From: Deltaproteobacteria bacterium
GTDB taxonomy: Bacteria > Desulfobacterota > Syntrophia > Syntrophales > Smithellaceae
NCBI GenBank assembly: GCA_009668925.1
Contig: SBEK01000010.1
Coordinates: forward strand, 1-37,306
Direction: 5' to 3'
Length of the DNA stretch: 37,306 bases
Made by a program: the position numbers and the translations under genes. Under the pieces are notes generated by a model, which saw only the letters and a program-made list of their open reading frames with translations, did not search any database and was not told the DNA's origin. Shown here in pieces: positions 8,214 through 16,617 of this stretch. The number at the start of each line of letters is the position of its first letter. Position 1 is the first letter of the stretch.

Positions 8214-9059
8214 CTATTTTGATTTTACAATCTTGCGAAGTCTCTGGCGTCCCGCCTCAGAAAGTCCAAGGGAGGCAAGTTCCATCTCCAGCTCTGCCGC
8301 TGTGCCGTCGCCGCTGACATAACCATTGACCCTTGCTGCCGCGGTTGAGGCCACGAAATGATTGTCGTCCGGATAAAAGGAACTAAATTCCTTCATTAGC
8401 TCCTTTTCGGACCGCAACCCGTACTTCTGATGATAGGCTTCGGCCGGGTAGAACGTTGCAGCCGGGACGATTTCCGTGTAGATGGGCCCCTTGTTTCTCA
8501 TGGCCACCCGATTGCGGGAGTCAATGGCCGCCTTCCTCTGTTTTTCGTCGTGATAGAAGATGAAGGCCGCGTACTGTCGGGAAGAAGAACGCTCCCCCGG
8601 CGAGTGATTTTTCCAGAAGATTTCCAGGAGCGCCTCATAGGAAACTCTTTTCGGATCGTATTCGATCCGGATGGATTCGCTGTGGTCTCCCAGCATGGTA
8701 TAGGTTGGATTCTTTGTGGTTCCCCCTGTATAGCCGACCTGGGTGCGGATGACTCCCTGGACAAGCCCGAACCGGGCGTCTGGACCCCAGAATCACCCCA
8801 TGGAAAAGGTGGCTATCTCCGTTCGGGCCGGTTTGATAAGGTCTATGGGCGGCAAGACGCTGCTGGCCGGCGCCTCATTCTGTTTGGGCTGATTCATGGT
8901 AATGCTCCCTTTCGGGGGTATGGGGCACGGGGTTTTCCCCTCGACCGTTGCTGTTAAGACCGGTACCCATACCGCCGAGAAAACGATCGTGACGAGGACA
9001 AGAAAAGACAATCTCCCCCCATCCCGGATTTTATTTCGATTTCTTGTTTTTTCAGTCAT
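8214..9059 (-). CDS. msrA: Selenocysteine-containing peptide methionine sulfoxide reductase MsrA (UGA read as Sec)
   Basis: MsrA reduces methionine-S-sulfoxide in proteins. The gene is open through 281 codons except for one in-frame TGA at 8793-8795 (codon 89). This lies exactly where the catalytic Cys belongs: ATFSMG-U-FWGPDARFG, against GCFWG in ordinary MsrA. Downstream the frame continues with VGYTGGTT, the GDHSES block and YHQKYG, all typical of MsrA. After the Sec codon there is not a single cysteine, so no resolving Cys exists; this is also seen in known Sec-MsrAs. A SECIS-like hairpin follows the UGA. The N-terminus from 9059 has a hydrophobic segment (SFLVLVTIVFSAVWVPVL), suggesting export. 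An internal ATG at 8897 has a better GGGAG site and would give a cytoplasmic form. Gene callers would split this into two truncated pieces. Confidence 0.88.
8757..8792 (-). promoter_or_regulatory. Putative bacterial SECIS element of msrA
   Basis: Read on the minus strand, directly after the UGA. GCCC (+16 to +19) pairs with GGGC (+25 to +28), with a G20-C24 pair possible, leaving an apical loop GGUUC with G20, G21, U22. An outer CUGG/CCAG helix joins +3..+6 to +33..+36. In E. coli fdhF the loop GGU sits at +19 to +21, almost the same place. The pairing was worked out by eye. Confidence 0.65.
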
Positions 9060-9472
9060 ATCTTTTACTCTTTTCCAAACGGCCCCTCGGGTTAAGAGTC
9101 CGTCCTTAAATGAAATGATTCAATTATCTGATGTCTGTTGCCATTTAGTTATTTCGACATCCCGGTCATAATGTAACCACCTTTTGCATCCTGGCAATGC
9201 GCCGACGCAGGGACGAACAGTGGGGAAACAGCGTCACCCTGTTCGTCCCATACCCCATGAAAAACAAAAAAGACGGTTGAAGAAAAGTCTCCAACCGCCG
9301 GAATACTAAAACTGGAAAGGGTTTTAGGCTATTGCAGATGTCGAAGTGAATAAGTTCACAGCGTCACTCTGTTACCTTATTTACCAACTCATTCGACAGC
9401 AACTTAATATCTTAAGGGCGTCCCCAGTGCCCCCCCTTGATAACATGCGGAGTAACAGACGTTCAAAAAAAA
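9060..9472. other. Intergenic region with hairpins
   Basis: No gene is seen. It holds a perfect 11-bp inverted repeat (GGGACGAACAG at 9210-9220 and CTGTTCGTCCC at 9239-9249), the terminator-like hairpin at 9259-9299, and an inverted copy (about 9401-9425) of the GGGGACGCCCTTAAG motif that is tandem at 11775-11840. The msrA promoter should lie near 9070-9180 but was not identified. Confidence 0.5.
9259..9299 (-). terminator. Intrinsic terminator for the TMTC-like gene
   Basis: On the minus strand GCGGTTG pairs with CAACCGT around a 12-nt loop and is followed by TCTTTTTTGTTTTT. It lies about 170 nt beyond the stop of the minus-strand gene at 9473-11617. Confidence 0.6.
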
Positions 9473-11617
9473 TCATCGCTTTTCGCGCCGCATCTGCTCG
9501 GCGGTTTTCAACATTTTTTCGGCTTGAACAAACTTCGGTTGCAATGAAACGGCCATACGAAAGTGTTCGATGGCTCCGTCCAGATCGCCCTTGTTTCCCA
9601 GGGCCACCCCAAGATTAAAGTGTACACCCGGATTGGAAGGTTCAACGTTCAACGCCTGATGATAACAGGCAATGGCTTCATCGTGCCGCAATTGTTTTTC
9701 CAGATTAACCCCCAGGTTGTTGAGCGCTCTGAAACTGGAGGGATTTATTTTCAGAACCTGCCGGTATTGTTCAATGGCTTCGGCAATTTTACCCTGCCTG
9801 ACCAGGATGTCCGCCCAGTTGGCAAGCGCGTCTTCATGATGGGAATTGATTTTTACGGTGAGCTGGTAATGCTTTAAGGCGTCTTCCATCTTGCCCTGTT
9901 TGATCAACAGATTGGCAAAATTATAATGAGCGTGATCATAGTTCGGGTTCAGTTGAATGGCGGTGCGGTAGTGATCGGCGGCCTCGTCATTTTTACCCGC
10001 CCGGACCAGCGCGCTGCCGATATTGGTATGCGCAATTTCGTTGTTCGGGTTGAAATCAAGCGCTGCGCGATAATGGGTTATCGCCTCTGCGATTTTTCCA
10101 TCGGCCGCCAGCGCCAGACCCAGGTTGCAACGCGCTTTGTCGTCATAGGGATTGAGGTCGACCGCAGCTTGATAATGGGCAATGGCCTCCTGATGTCTGC
10201 CTGCCTCGGTCAAAGCAACGCCGAGGCTGTTGCGTGCCAACCGGTTGTCTTTTGTCACCTGCAGGGCATGCTGGAAAAGATCAAGACTGTTTTTCCAGTA
10301 GCGGCATTGTTGCCACGATAAAACCGCCCAGACGGCCAGTATGATGATTCCCGTCGGAAAGAGTATATTCCGGCGCAGGCCGACGCGAGGGAATAAAAGC
10401 GGCACGCCCCAGGCCAGCATAACGCTGATGCCGATGGTCGGCAGATAAGTATAGCGGTCAGCCATGGCAAAGTCTCCGATCTGAATGATTCCGATGACCG
10501 GCAGAAGCGTGACCGAATACCACAGCCATCCCACCAGAAGAAAAGGAAACCGCTTTACAAGGATGATAACAGCGGTACTGACGACACATATCAGCAAAAC
10601 AGCGCCGGCGACCTGCCAGGGAGAAAGGTGATCTGGAAAAGGATAGAAGACAGCCAGATGATGCGGCCAGAATAGTTTCGCCAGATACGTGACAAAAGAA
10701 ACAGACGCGTTCGCCAGTCGGGCCGTCCAAGGAAAAAGAGCCTCGGGCGGCTTATGCTGAGCATAAAGGGTGATGATGGAAAAAACGGCTGACAAAACAA
10801 AAAAAGGGATTTTTTCCCATAATTGCCATAACGGAATGATTCCCGCGACCATTGATTGTGGTGATTTCCGGTCATCGGGTGGGGTTATCTTTTTCTTCAG
10901 GGTATTCTTTCCCGCTTTGGTTTTCAGCGGCTTTACATTGACGGAATCCGTCACGCCATCCGCCAAACCGGTTCTGATGGTCCGCGTTTGAAGACGGCCC
11001 AGCGGCCAGTAATCCAGAAGAATCAAGATGACGGGAAGCGTGACCACCATGGACTTGCTCATCAGCCCGCAGGTAAAGGAAAGCAAAACAAGCCCGTATC
11101 GTCGGATCGTCGGCTTTTCCGTGTAATAGACGTACAGGCAGAGGGTCAGCATCCAGAAAAATCCGCTCAGGACATCCTTGCGTTCGGCAATCCAGGCGAC
11201 GGATTCAACATGCAGGGGATGGAGAGCAAAAAAAGCGGCGATAAAGGCGCTCGGCCAGAGAGCCCCGGTCATCCGTCGGAAAAGCCAGAATAAAAGCAGG
11301 GTGCTCATGATGTGCAGCAGGAGGTTGGTCAAATGGTATCCGCCGGCATTGAGGGCAAACAGCTCGTAATCCACCATCAGGGAAAGCCACGTCAGCGGGT
11401 GCCAGAATTGAGCATACGTTGTCGTGAAAGCCCAGCGAAATCCGTTTAGTGAAATGCCGGATTGGATGTGAAGGTTTTCCGTGACATAAATCCGATCGTC
11501 AAAATTGACGAAGTCGAATCCGGTCACCTGCCAGAATACCGCAATCGTCATTGCCGTCAAAACGAGACCAATGATCAGCATTTGTATTGTGGGATGAGTT
11601 TTCATCGTATTGACCAT
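9473..11617 (-). CDS. Multi-spanning membrane protein with C-terminal TPR repeats (TMTC-like)
   Basis: The 714-residue protein has an N-terminal polytopic half (roughly ten hydrophobic segments up to residue about 450) and about seven 34-residue tetratricopeptide repeats at the C-terminus. Each repeat shows the A..LG..L...G...EA..HY..AL..NP pattern. Early sequence FDFVNFDDRIYV and the HPLHVESVAWIAERKDVLSGFFW loop resemble the TMTC/GT-C glycosyltransferase-like group, in which an acidic DD in the first loop is thought important. Function is probably envelope glycosylation or assembly with TPRs as scaffold, but this is inference. The start at ATG 11617 has AGGA seven nt upstream; a GTG at 11686 would add 23 residues without a ribosome site. 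Monocistronic with its own terminator. Confidence 0.8.
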   Translation of the reverse strand: MVNTMKTHPTIQMLIIGLVLTAMTIAVFWQVTGFDFVNFDDRIYVTENLHIQSGISLNGFRWAFTTTYAQFWHPLTWLSLMVDYELFALNAGGYHLTNLLLHIMSTLLLFWLFRRMTGALWPSAFIAAFFALHPLHVESVAWIAERKDVLSGFFWMLTLCLYVYYTEKPTIRRYGLVLLSFTCGLMSKSMVVTLPVILILLDYWPLGRLQTRTIRTGLADGVTDSVNVKPLKTKAGKNTLKKKITPPDDRKSPQSMVAGIIPLWQLWEKIPFFVLSAVFSIITLYAQHKPPEALFPWTARLANASVSFVTYLAKLFWPHHLAVFYPFPDHLSPWQVAGAVLLICVVSTAVIILVKRFPFLLVGWLWYSVTLLPVIGIIQIGDFAMADRYTYLPTIGISVMLAWGVPLLFPRVGLRRNILFPTGIIILAVWAVLSWQQCRYWKNSLDLFQHALQVTKDNRLARNSLGVALTEAGRHQEAIAHYQAAVDLNPYDDKARCNLGLALAADGKIAEAITHYRAALDFNPNNEIAHTNIGSALVRAGKNDEAADHYRTAIQLNPNYDHAHYNFANLLIKQGKMEDALKHYQLTVKINSHHEDALANWADILVRQGKIAEAIEQYRQVLKINPSSFRALNNLGVNLEKQLRHDEAIACYHQALNVEPSNPGVHFNLGVALGNKGDLDGAIEHFRMAVSLQPKFVQAEKMLKTAEQMRREKR

Positions 11618-11713
11618 ATGCGCATCCTGCCTGATTGGATGTGTGATTTTTGGTTTTTGTAGCATAGTTTTATTCTGATTGGACACTTTTTTATTGACAC
11701 TTGGGAAAAGACC

Positions 11714-11740
11714 GGGGTCAAATCTTTATTCTTGACATTT
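11714..11740 (+). repeat. Dispersed GGGGTCAAATC...TTGACATTT repeat, copy 2
   Basis: Intact form of the repeat: GGGGTCAAATCTTTA directly followed by TTCTTGACATTT. It serves as the uninterrupted reference for the copy broken at 17719-17910. Confidence 0.8.
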
Positions 11741-11774
11741 CAATTGCGCCCGGATCTTCTACCTATGCGGGAAT

Positions 11775-11840
11775 GGCCAGCGAAGGGGGACGCCCTTAAG
11801 TTATTAAGGCCAGCGAAGGGGGACGCCCTTAAGTTATTAA
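11775..11840 (+). repeat. 33-bp perfect tandem duplication
   Basis: Two identical 33-bp units (11775-11807 and 11808-11840) beginning GGCCAGCGAAGGGGGACGCC. The core GGGGACGCCCTTAAG also occurs inverted at 9401-9425 and degenerate at about 16382-16405, so the unit belongs to a dispersed family. Confidence 0.85.
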
Positions 11841-12016
11841 GTTTACAGAATGAGTCTTTCGCTGTAGAGACATTCCATGCCCAGATCAGCGAGACTTGAT
11901 GCCCCCGGGGTCTTACATCACATTTCTTGAGGCGACGCTGTCTGCTGACGGACGCTGCTAACTTGTTAACTTTCTCATTTAAAATCGCTTAAAACCATTA
12001 CCGGTTGTAACATTTC

Positions 12017-12054
12017 GGCGGTTGATTGTTCTTATAAACCGCCATTTTTGTTTG
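12017..12054 (+). terminator. Hairpin with T-tract upstream of lipoprotein gene
   Basis: GGCGGTT (12017-12023) pairs with AACCGCC (12037-12043) and is followed by ATTTTTGTTTG. It looks like an intrinsic terminator on the plus strand, but no plus-strand gene precedes it. It may stop stray transcription or be a displaced terminator. Confidence 0.5.
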
Positions 12055-12085
12055 CCATTTTCCATTTATTAAGCAGCGATTCTGA

Positions 12086-12114
12086 TTGACAAAGAAATGT
12101 GCTTCCGGTAGGCA
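12086..12114 (+). promoter_or_regulatory. Candidate sigma-70 promoter of the lipoprotein gene
   Basis: Perfect TTGACA at 12086-12091, a 17-nt spacer, then a weak TAGGCA at 12109-12114. The start codon is 45 nt further on. Confidence 0.4.
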
Positions 12115-12158
12115 ATAGCCATCTTAACCCAATTCCAATTTCATCACAGGAGACGAAT

Positions 12159-12851
12159 ATGAAAAAATTCTTATCTGTCGTTCTGTCTTTAATCATTACG
12201 GTCTGTCTGCTGTTGCAGGGTTGTGGCCTGCCTAATCAACCCTACATTAAAAAGGATGCGTCTGAAGCTGCGCCTCTGGAAATACGCCGGCTTGAGACTC
12301 CGGATTACCGGGTTTATTCTCCAGCCGGTATGGCAGGAAGCATGATAGTGGGCGGAGTACTTTTGGGTGCACTCGGTGCCGGGATCGCTTACGGGATTCA
12401 CTACTTCACAACAATCCAATCGACTAATCCTGAAATACCCGACTTTGGAAAGATGGTCACAGATAAATTTGTTGAACGATCAGCCAAAGATATTCCCAAT
12501 TGGCCTGCCATGAATGTTGCAGACAAACCGGTGGCCTCTGGTGCTCCACTTGCCCCGAAAGGATATACGGTTGTCATAAAAATTGTCGATATCAGAATAG
12601 TAACGGATTCCGGACTGGGGATCGAGTCGGTAATCAAAATGTTTGATCAAAACTACAATGTCGTTTGGGAAAAAGGCTATTTTTACGATCCAAACAATTT
12701 TTCCCGCAGGGCGAACTATGAGAAATTGAAGGCCGACAATTTCAAACTATTGAAGGAAGAGTTTGTCTTCGCTGCGGATACAACGGTAAATGACTTTATC
12801 ACACATTTTAAGAATTCTTTGAACACGGCCGCTGAGAAAAATAGTCGATGA
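12159..12851 (+). CDS. Lipoprotein of unknown function with glycine-rich hydrophobic segment
   Basis: A 230-residue exported lipoprotein. The signal sequence MKKFLSVVLSLIITVCLLL leads to a lipobox ending in LQGC. Around residues 55-80 a glycine-rich hydrophobic stretch (MIVGGVLLGALGAGIAYGI) could be a transmembrane helix or a glycine-zipper. The remainder is soluble and polar with a VVIKIVDIRIV strand and FDQNYNVVWEKGYFYD. The start is set by AGGAG 8 nt upstream of 12159; an ATG at 12099 is ignored because it would bury the signal peptide. I do not recognise the family. Codon use is more AT-rich than its neighbours, which may indicate transfer. Confidence 0.7.
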   Translation: MKKFLSVVLSLIITVCLLLQGCGLPNQPYIKKDASEAAPLEIRRLETPDYRVYSPAGMAGSMIVGGVLLGALGAGIAYGIHYFTTIQSTNPEIPDFGKMVTDKFVERSAKDIPNWPAMNVADKPVASGAPLAPKGYTVVIKIVDIRIVTDSGLGIESVIKMFDQNYNVVWEKGYFYDPNNFSRRANYEKLKADNFKLLKEEFVFAADTTVNDFITHFKNSLNTAAEKNSR

Positions 12852-12928
12852 CATCAAAGAGCGGGATAAGGGGAACTTACTTAAATATCAATTAACCCGA
12901 ATTCCAACAGGACGGGGGTTCCGAAACA

Positions 12929-12955
12929 GGGGTCAAATCTTTAATCTTGACATTT
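12929..12955 (+). repeat. Dispersed GGGGTCAAATC...TTGACATTT repeat, copy 3
   Basis: Differs from copy 2 at one base (TTTAATCTTGACA instead of TTTATTCTTGACA). Confidence 0.8.
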
Positions 12956-12992
12956 GACCATTGAATAAGCGTTTTCCAACTTTCCGCCTGCC

Positions 12993-13140
12993 AGACTGTG
13001 TCGTCATGTCGTTGCAAGGGAGTTTAACGACCGAAGCAATCTCATAAGTTGCCGTCTGCATGAGATTACCACGACGCCTGACGCGTGCCCTTTAGGGTAG
13101 AGGCGTCTCGTAATGACAAAACAGAATTGCGACACAGTCT
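12993..13140. repeat. 148-bp MITE-like element, copy 2
   Basis: Same 11-bp perfect inverted ends as the copy at 1714-1843 (AGACTGTGTCG / CGACACAGTCT). It is about 18 bp longer because of extra bases inside the central hairpin (around ACGCGTGCCCTTTAGGGTAG). The remaining interior is clearly homologous. Confidence 0.75.
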
Positions 13141-13201
13141 GTGCGCGGGAATGACACTGCCTGCATGCGGGTGAATTCGGATTCGGGGGCGTAACACTTA
13201 A

Positions 13202-13357
13202 TTATTTTCTGTACAGCTTCCAGGGCTGCTTAGGCACGTACTTCAATATATCAAAACCAAATGGACCGTGTCCCGTTTGAGCCGTCGCTCCGATGATGTG
13301 TTTTCCATTTTCGCAAAACGCAGCACTTGCTGTTTTGAAGCATGCTCCCTGCTTCAT
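13202..13357 (-). CDS. Possible small protein (51 aa) behind the acyltransferase gene
   Basis: A short open frame starting MKQGACFKTASAAF and ending in KQPWKLYRK. It lies on the same strand and, as it happens, in the same frame as the acyltransferase that stops 40 nt upstream; two stop codons separate them. The composition looks protein-like (two Cys, a GHGPFGF segment, basic end). Ribosome-site support is weak (GAGAACGG immediately before the ATG). It could be a small co-transcribed gene or the eroded tail of a longer one. No family is recognised. Confidence 0.35.
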   Translation of the reverse strand: MKQGACFKTASAAFCENGKHIIGATAQTGHGPFGFDILKYVPKQPWKLYRK

Positions 13358-13396
13358 CCGTTCTCGTTTACGGCGGCTTGCGAAGGGTTATCGATT

Positions 13397-14797
13397 CTAC
13401 AGATACCCCTTCACCTTATCCATGACCAGTCCCGTAAAGGTCTGCGCTTCTGCGTCGGAAATGCGATGCCGGCTGACGGAAAATAGGAAGCTGAGCCTCC
13501 CCCGGAATGTTCTGAGGGTCATGGTCAACGGATTATTGTAGGTGACTCCGAGGCTCGTATAAATATCCAGGAGTTCCATATTGCCGATCCGGTAGATGGC
13601 TGTTTCGCCGGTCAGTTTTCCTTTTTCGACTTTCGGCCAGACGACGCCGATATTCGAAAGAGAGAGAGAAATTTTGTAATCCAGCAGCGGCCGCAGTACC
13701 CGATAGCGGATACCGACCGGCAGGATTCTTCCCGCTTCCATGAGCGTCCTGCTCAGCCGCTCAAGCGCCAGATCAAATCCTGCGTCAGTCATTCGTTTGC
13801 GGTAGCCGATGACATGATCCAACAATGCCTGCGGGTCTCTCCTGTGTTCAGGACGGCTGGGAATGATGACGGCGCTGAGCGGCACGCTGTGGCCCGCCGC
13901 CTCATTTTCGACCTGGCGCGGCCGCTGGTTGACGGTGAGCAGGTGGTGCATGATATTCGGCGGATGCCCATGATTCGCATTCCACTCCTGCATCGCCAGC
14001 TTGGCCGCGGCGAGGCACAGGTCCGAAACCGTTCCCCCGCGCAGTCTGGCTCTGTCGCGCAGCGCCTTTTGCACCAGCGGGTCGTCATCATAATAGCGGA
14101 TCATCTTCCGCCCCGCCTCCGCATCCGGTGAACCGATAATCTGCGTGCTCCGGAAGATCGGATAACGAATCGATTGCTCCAGTATTTTTTTGATCAAGGG
14201 CCCCAGGCGCATCGGTCGAACATCCGCGGTCGGGGCGGTCTGGGAATGAATGGCGGCCACAGAAGCCCAGGAGGGCCGGGCTCCCGTGACCAGGCCATGA
14301 TAAGCACTGAAAAGTTCACGCAGAAAATCATAGAGCCCGCCGCCATCCGTTGCACAGTGATGCCAGGCCACCGCAAAAAATCCGGAATTTTCCGGCAGCA
14401 GGAAAAGGAAAAAACGCAGGGGAAAACCCTGCATCAGATCGTATCGATACCGGTCAAGGAACGGGTTCAGCATCGGCTGAATCCAGGCCTCCATGTCGTC
14501 CGGCTTTTTTTCCAGATGACGCAGATCGGTTACGCAAAGCGGACACAATTCATCTGCGGGCTCCCAGCAACACTTCTGCAGAAGGCCGTGGGTCGCAATC
14601 ACGAGGCGGGATGAAAAAACCGGAAAGAGCGGAAGGGTATTGCGCAGCGCCGTCTCGAAGGCGGCGACATCGCATGATCCCTGAAATGGAAATGCCGTCC
14701 AGCCCGTTGAAGGAAAACCGTCGCGTTCCCAGATCATAAAGATTTCCGCGGAGGGGTTGAGCGGGATCAATTGCCGATGCGTGGTTGATTTATTCAT
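13397..14797 (-). CDS. Condensation-domain / wax-ester-synthase-fold acyltransferase
   Basis: A 466-residue stand-alone protein of the CoA-dependent acyltransferase superfamily (condensation domains, WS/DGAT, PapA). The diagnostic HHxxxDG is present as HHCATDG at residues 146-152, where the second His is the general base. The N-terminal half has the family's RNTLPLFPVFSSRLV substrate-tunnel region. The second half includes LLTVNQRPR and SLSNIGVV, near the family's C-terminal conserved segment. Being free of adenylation and carrier domains, it probably transfers an acyl group from CoA or a carrier to an alcohol or amine in lipid or secondary metabolism. The start at 14797 fits the fold; an upstream in-frame extension to 14902 looks noncoding. 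The ribosome site is weak. Confidence 0.75.
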   Translation of the reverse strand: MNKSTTHRQLIPLNPSAEIFMIWERDGFPSTGWTAFPFQGSCDVAAFETALRNTLPLFPVFSSRLVIATHGLLQKCCWEPADELCPLCVTDLRHLEKKPDDMEAWIQPMLNPFLDRYRYDLMQGFPLRFFLFLLPENSGFFAVAWHHCATDGGGLYDFLRELFSAYHGLVTGARPSWASVAAIHSQTAPTADVRPMRLGPLIKKILEQSIRYPIFRSTQIIGSPDAEAGRKMIRYYDDDPLVQKALRDRARLRGGTVSDLCLAAAKLAMQEWNANHGHPPNIMHHLLTVNQRPRQVENEAAGHSVPLSAVIIPSRPEHRRDPQALLDHVIGYRKRMTDAGFDLALERLSRTLMEAGRILPVGIRYRVLRPLLDYKISLSLSNIGVVWPKVEKGKLTGETAIYRIGNMELLDIYTSLGVTYNNPLTMTLRTFRGRLSFLFSVSRHRISDAEAQTFTGLVMDKVKGYL

Positions 14798-14975
14798 GTT
14801 ACATTCATTTCCGGAAAAGATGAATAACCATTTCTTCGGACAAGCGGAAACGGCCGGATGTTTCTTTTTTTCCTTAAGGCTTAAGACAGAGGGACGCCCC
14901 AAGAATTCCAGGTTTCTGAAATCGGTGTTCTCAAAACATAATGTGCTCCGTCACCACCACTCTTTACAATCCTGG

Positions 14976-14995
14976 ATTCCCGCCTGCGCGGGAAT
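14976..14995. repeat. REP-like palindrome
   Basis: ATTCCCGC and GCGGGAAT form an 8-bp stem with loop CTGC. It is the clearest member of the TCATTCCCGC-type palindromes scattered through the window's gaps, here between the acyltransferase and CoA-transferase genes. Confidence 0.7.
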
Positions 14996-15038
14996 GACGG
15001 CGCTTAGCACTGCTTCCAGGCTTTGATGTTCAATGTTG

Positions 15039-16232
15039 CTAGATGATCTTCTGCTCTTTGAACTTTTCCAAATCCGCCGCGCTGTATCCCAGAACATCAC
15101 GATAAACGGCGTCGTTGTCTTCACCGAGCAGTGAGGCCCGCCTGGCGACAGCCCCGGGCGTCCGGGACAATTTAATCTCGACGCCCGGGACGGGAACCGT
15201 CCCGCTTTGGGGATATTCCAGCTTCACGAGCATTTCCCGGGCCTCGACCTGAGGGACGTTGAGCGAGGCGGGAACGTCATTGACCGGTCCGCAGGGCAAT
15301 CCGGCCTTGTCCAGAACAGCCATCACTTCGGCAACCGTTTTATCTTTGGCCCAGCCCTCGATGATCACATCCACGTCCTGATAATTGCGGTATCGGGCCA
15401 GATTGTCCCGGAAGCGGGGATCCGTAATCATGTCCTCGCGCTCAAGGATTTTGCACATGCGCCGCCACATGTTGTTGCCGACGATATTCATCACGACATA
15501 GCCGTCTTTGACCCGGACGCTGCAGCAATAGGCGTAAAAGCCCCCGTTGCCGACGGGCTTCCTGATTTCCCCGTTCACGAGGTACTCGGAAGCGCAGCCG
15601 GATGCAGCGGCCATCCCGAAGGCGACGTCGAAAAGCGCGACATCCACCAATTGCCCCACGCCGCTGTGATGACGTTCCTGCAGGGCCAGCATCGCGCCGA
15701 GCGCCGCCCGGGCTCCCGTATTGAAATCGATGAAATTGAGGCCGGGACGAAGCGGGGGATCGCCGGGATACCCCGTAAAGCTCATGATACCGGACATCGC
15801 CTGAGCAATGACGTCGAAGCAGGGGCGCTCGGCATAGGGTCCCGTCTGTCCGAAACCGGATACGGCAACAACGATCAGGGCCGGATTAATCCTGCTCAAT
15901 CGCTCATATTCAAACACATCGGCTTCTTCCGTGCCTTTCGGGCTGTTGTGAACCAGGATGTCTGTTTTCCGGGCCAGTTCATCCAGAATCCGCCGGCCCC
16001 CGTCCGTCCTCAGATTCAACGTGATGTTCTTTTTGTTCCGCTGATAAGACAGGCCGCAGGTCATCGATTGGCCGTCCGGAGCGAAAGGCCCCAGTTCACG
16101 GTCGACTTTTCCTCCCGGAGGTTCCACGCGAATGACTTGTGCACCATGATCCGCCAGCATCATGCAGCAATAGGGCGCGGCGATGTAGCCGCCCATGTCC
16201 AACACCTTGATTCCATCCAGCGCTCGCTTCAC
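15039..16232 (-). CDS. CaiB/BaiF (class III) CoA-transferase
   Basis: A 397-residue cytoplasmic enzyme that moves CoA between carboxylic acids through an aspartyl-CoA anhydride. It begins LDGIKVLDMGGYIAAPYC and contains NKKNITLNLRT, SGFGQTGPYAERPCFD and GQLVDVALFD, all family hallmarks. The catalytic aspartate is Asp169 in NFIDFNTG, the same number as in formyl-CoA transferase. Length is typical. The substrate pair cannot be inferred; succinyl-CoA or acetyl-CoA with an aliphatic or aromatic acid is usual in syntrophs. It is a single gene, transcribed divergently from the hydrolase at 16618. Confidence 0.92.
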   Translation of the reverse strand: MKRALDGIKVLDMGGYIAAPYCCMMLADHGAQVIRVEPPGGKVDRELGPFAPDGQSMTCGLSYQRNKKNITLNLRTDGGRRILDELARKTDILVHNSPKGTEEADVFEYERLSRINPALIVVAVSGFGQTGPYAERPCFDVIAQAMSGIMSFTGYPGDPPLRPGLNFIDFNTGARAALGAMLALQERHHSGVGQLVDVALFDVAFGMAAASGCASEYLVNGEIRKPVGNGGFYAYCCSVRVKDGYVVMNIVGNNMWRRMCKILEREDMITDPRFRDNLARYRNYQDVDVIIEGWAKDKTVAEVMAVLDKAGLPCGPVNDVPASLNVPQVEAREMLVKLEYPQSGTVPVPGVEIKLSRTPGAVARRASLLGEDNDAVYRDVLGYSAADLEKFKEQKII

Positions 16233-16617
16233 GATTCATCCTTTCCCAACCTGAGGGATATCCCCAGGAATTCCCCGTGCCCTGGAGACCGGTGTGTAAA
16301 AAATATCCATTTACTTTGTCACCTTTTGGGTTTCACTTTATCATAGCCTTCATATTCGAACAACGGGAATAGCGAATCGTCGGGGGCACCCTTAAGTATT
16401 TAAGTATCACGTAGTCTACAGCCTGTCTCTTTGCAATCTTTTCCGCGGATTCATGGACAGGCGAGGGGAAACCTTTGCCGGGAAAGAACGGGAGCATGAC
16501 CGCTGAGCTTCAAAATGTTTAAGAACCGTTTTCATCGGCCATATTCAAAATGGCGCTACTGAATTCGCGCAACACGTGATAAAATTAAAAACATAATAAA
16601 CGGCCAGGAGTTGAAGC
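16233..16617. other. Intergenic region between divergent genes
   Basis: No gene is seen. It contains a degenerate copy of the GGGG(G)CACCCTTAAG family at about 16382-16405 and an AT-rich stretch just before the hydrolase gene (16575-16600). No convincing promoter pair was located. Confidence 0.35.

Larger units (their letters stand above)
11618..12158. other. Intergenic region with repeats, hairpin and promoter
   Basis: No gene is seen. In order: dispersed repeat copy 2 (11714-11740), 33-bp direct repeats (11775-11840), a hairpin followed by a T-run (12017-12054), and a promoter candidate (12086-12114) for the downstream lipoprotein. Confidence 0.55.
12852..13201. other. Intergenic region between convergent genes, with two repeats
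   Basis: Holds dispersed repeat copy 3 (12929-12955) and the second MITE-like element (12993-13140). Otherwise nothing is recognised. Confidence 0.55.

Noticed and set aside
13397..13399. Stop codon of the acyltransferase gene as recoded codon
   Set aside because: The stop is TAG and is followed two codons later by TAA; the gene's length is complete, and no conserved residue aligns with it.
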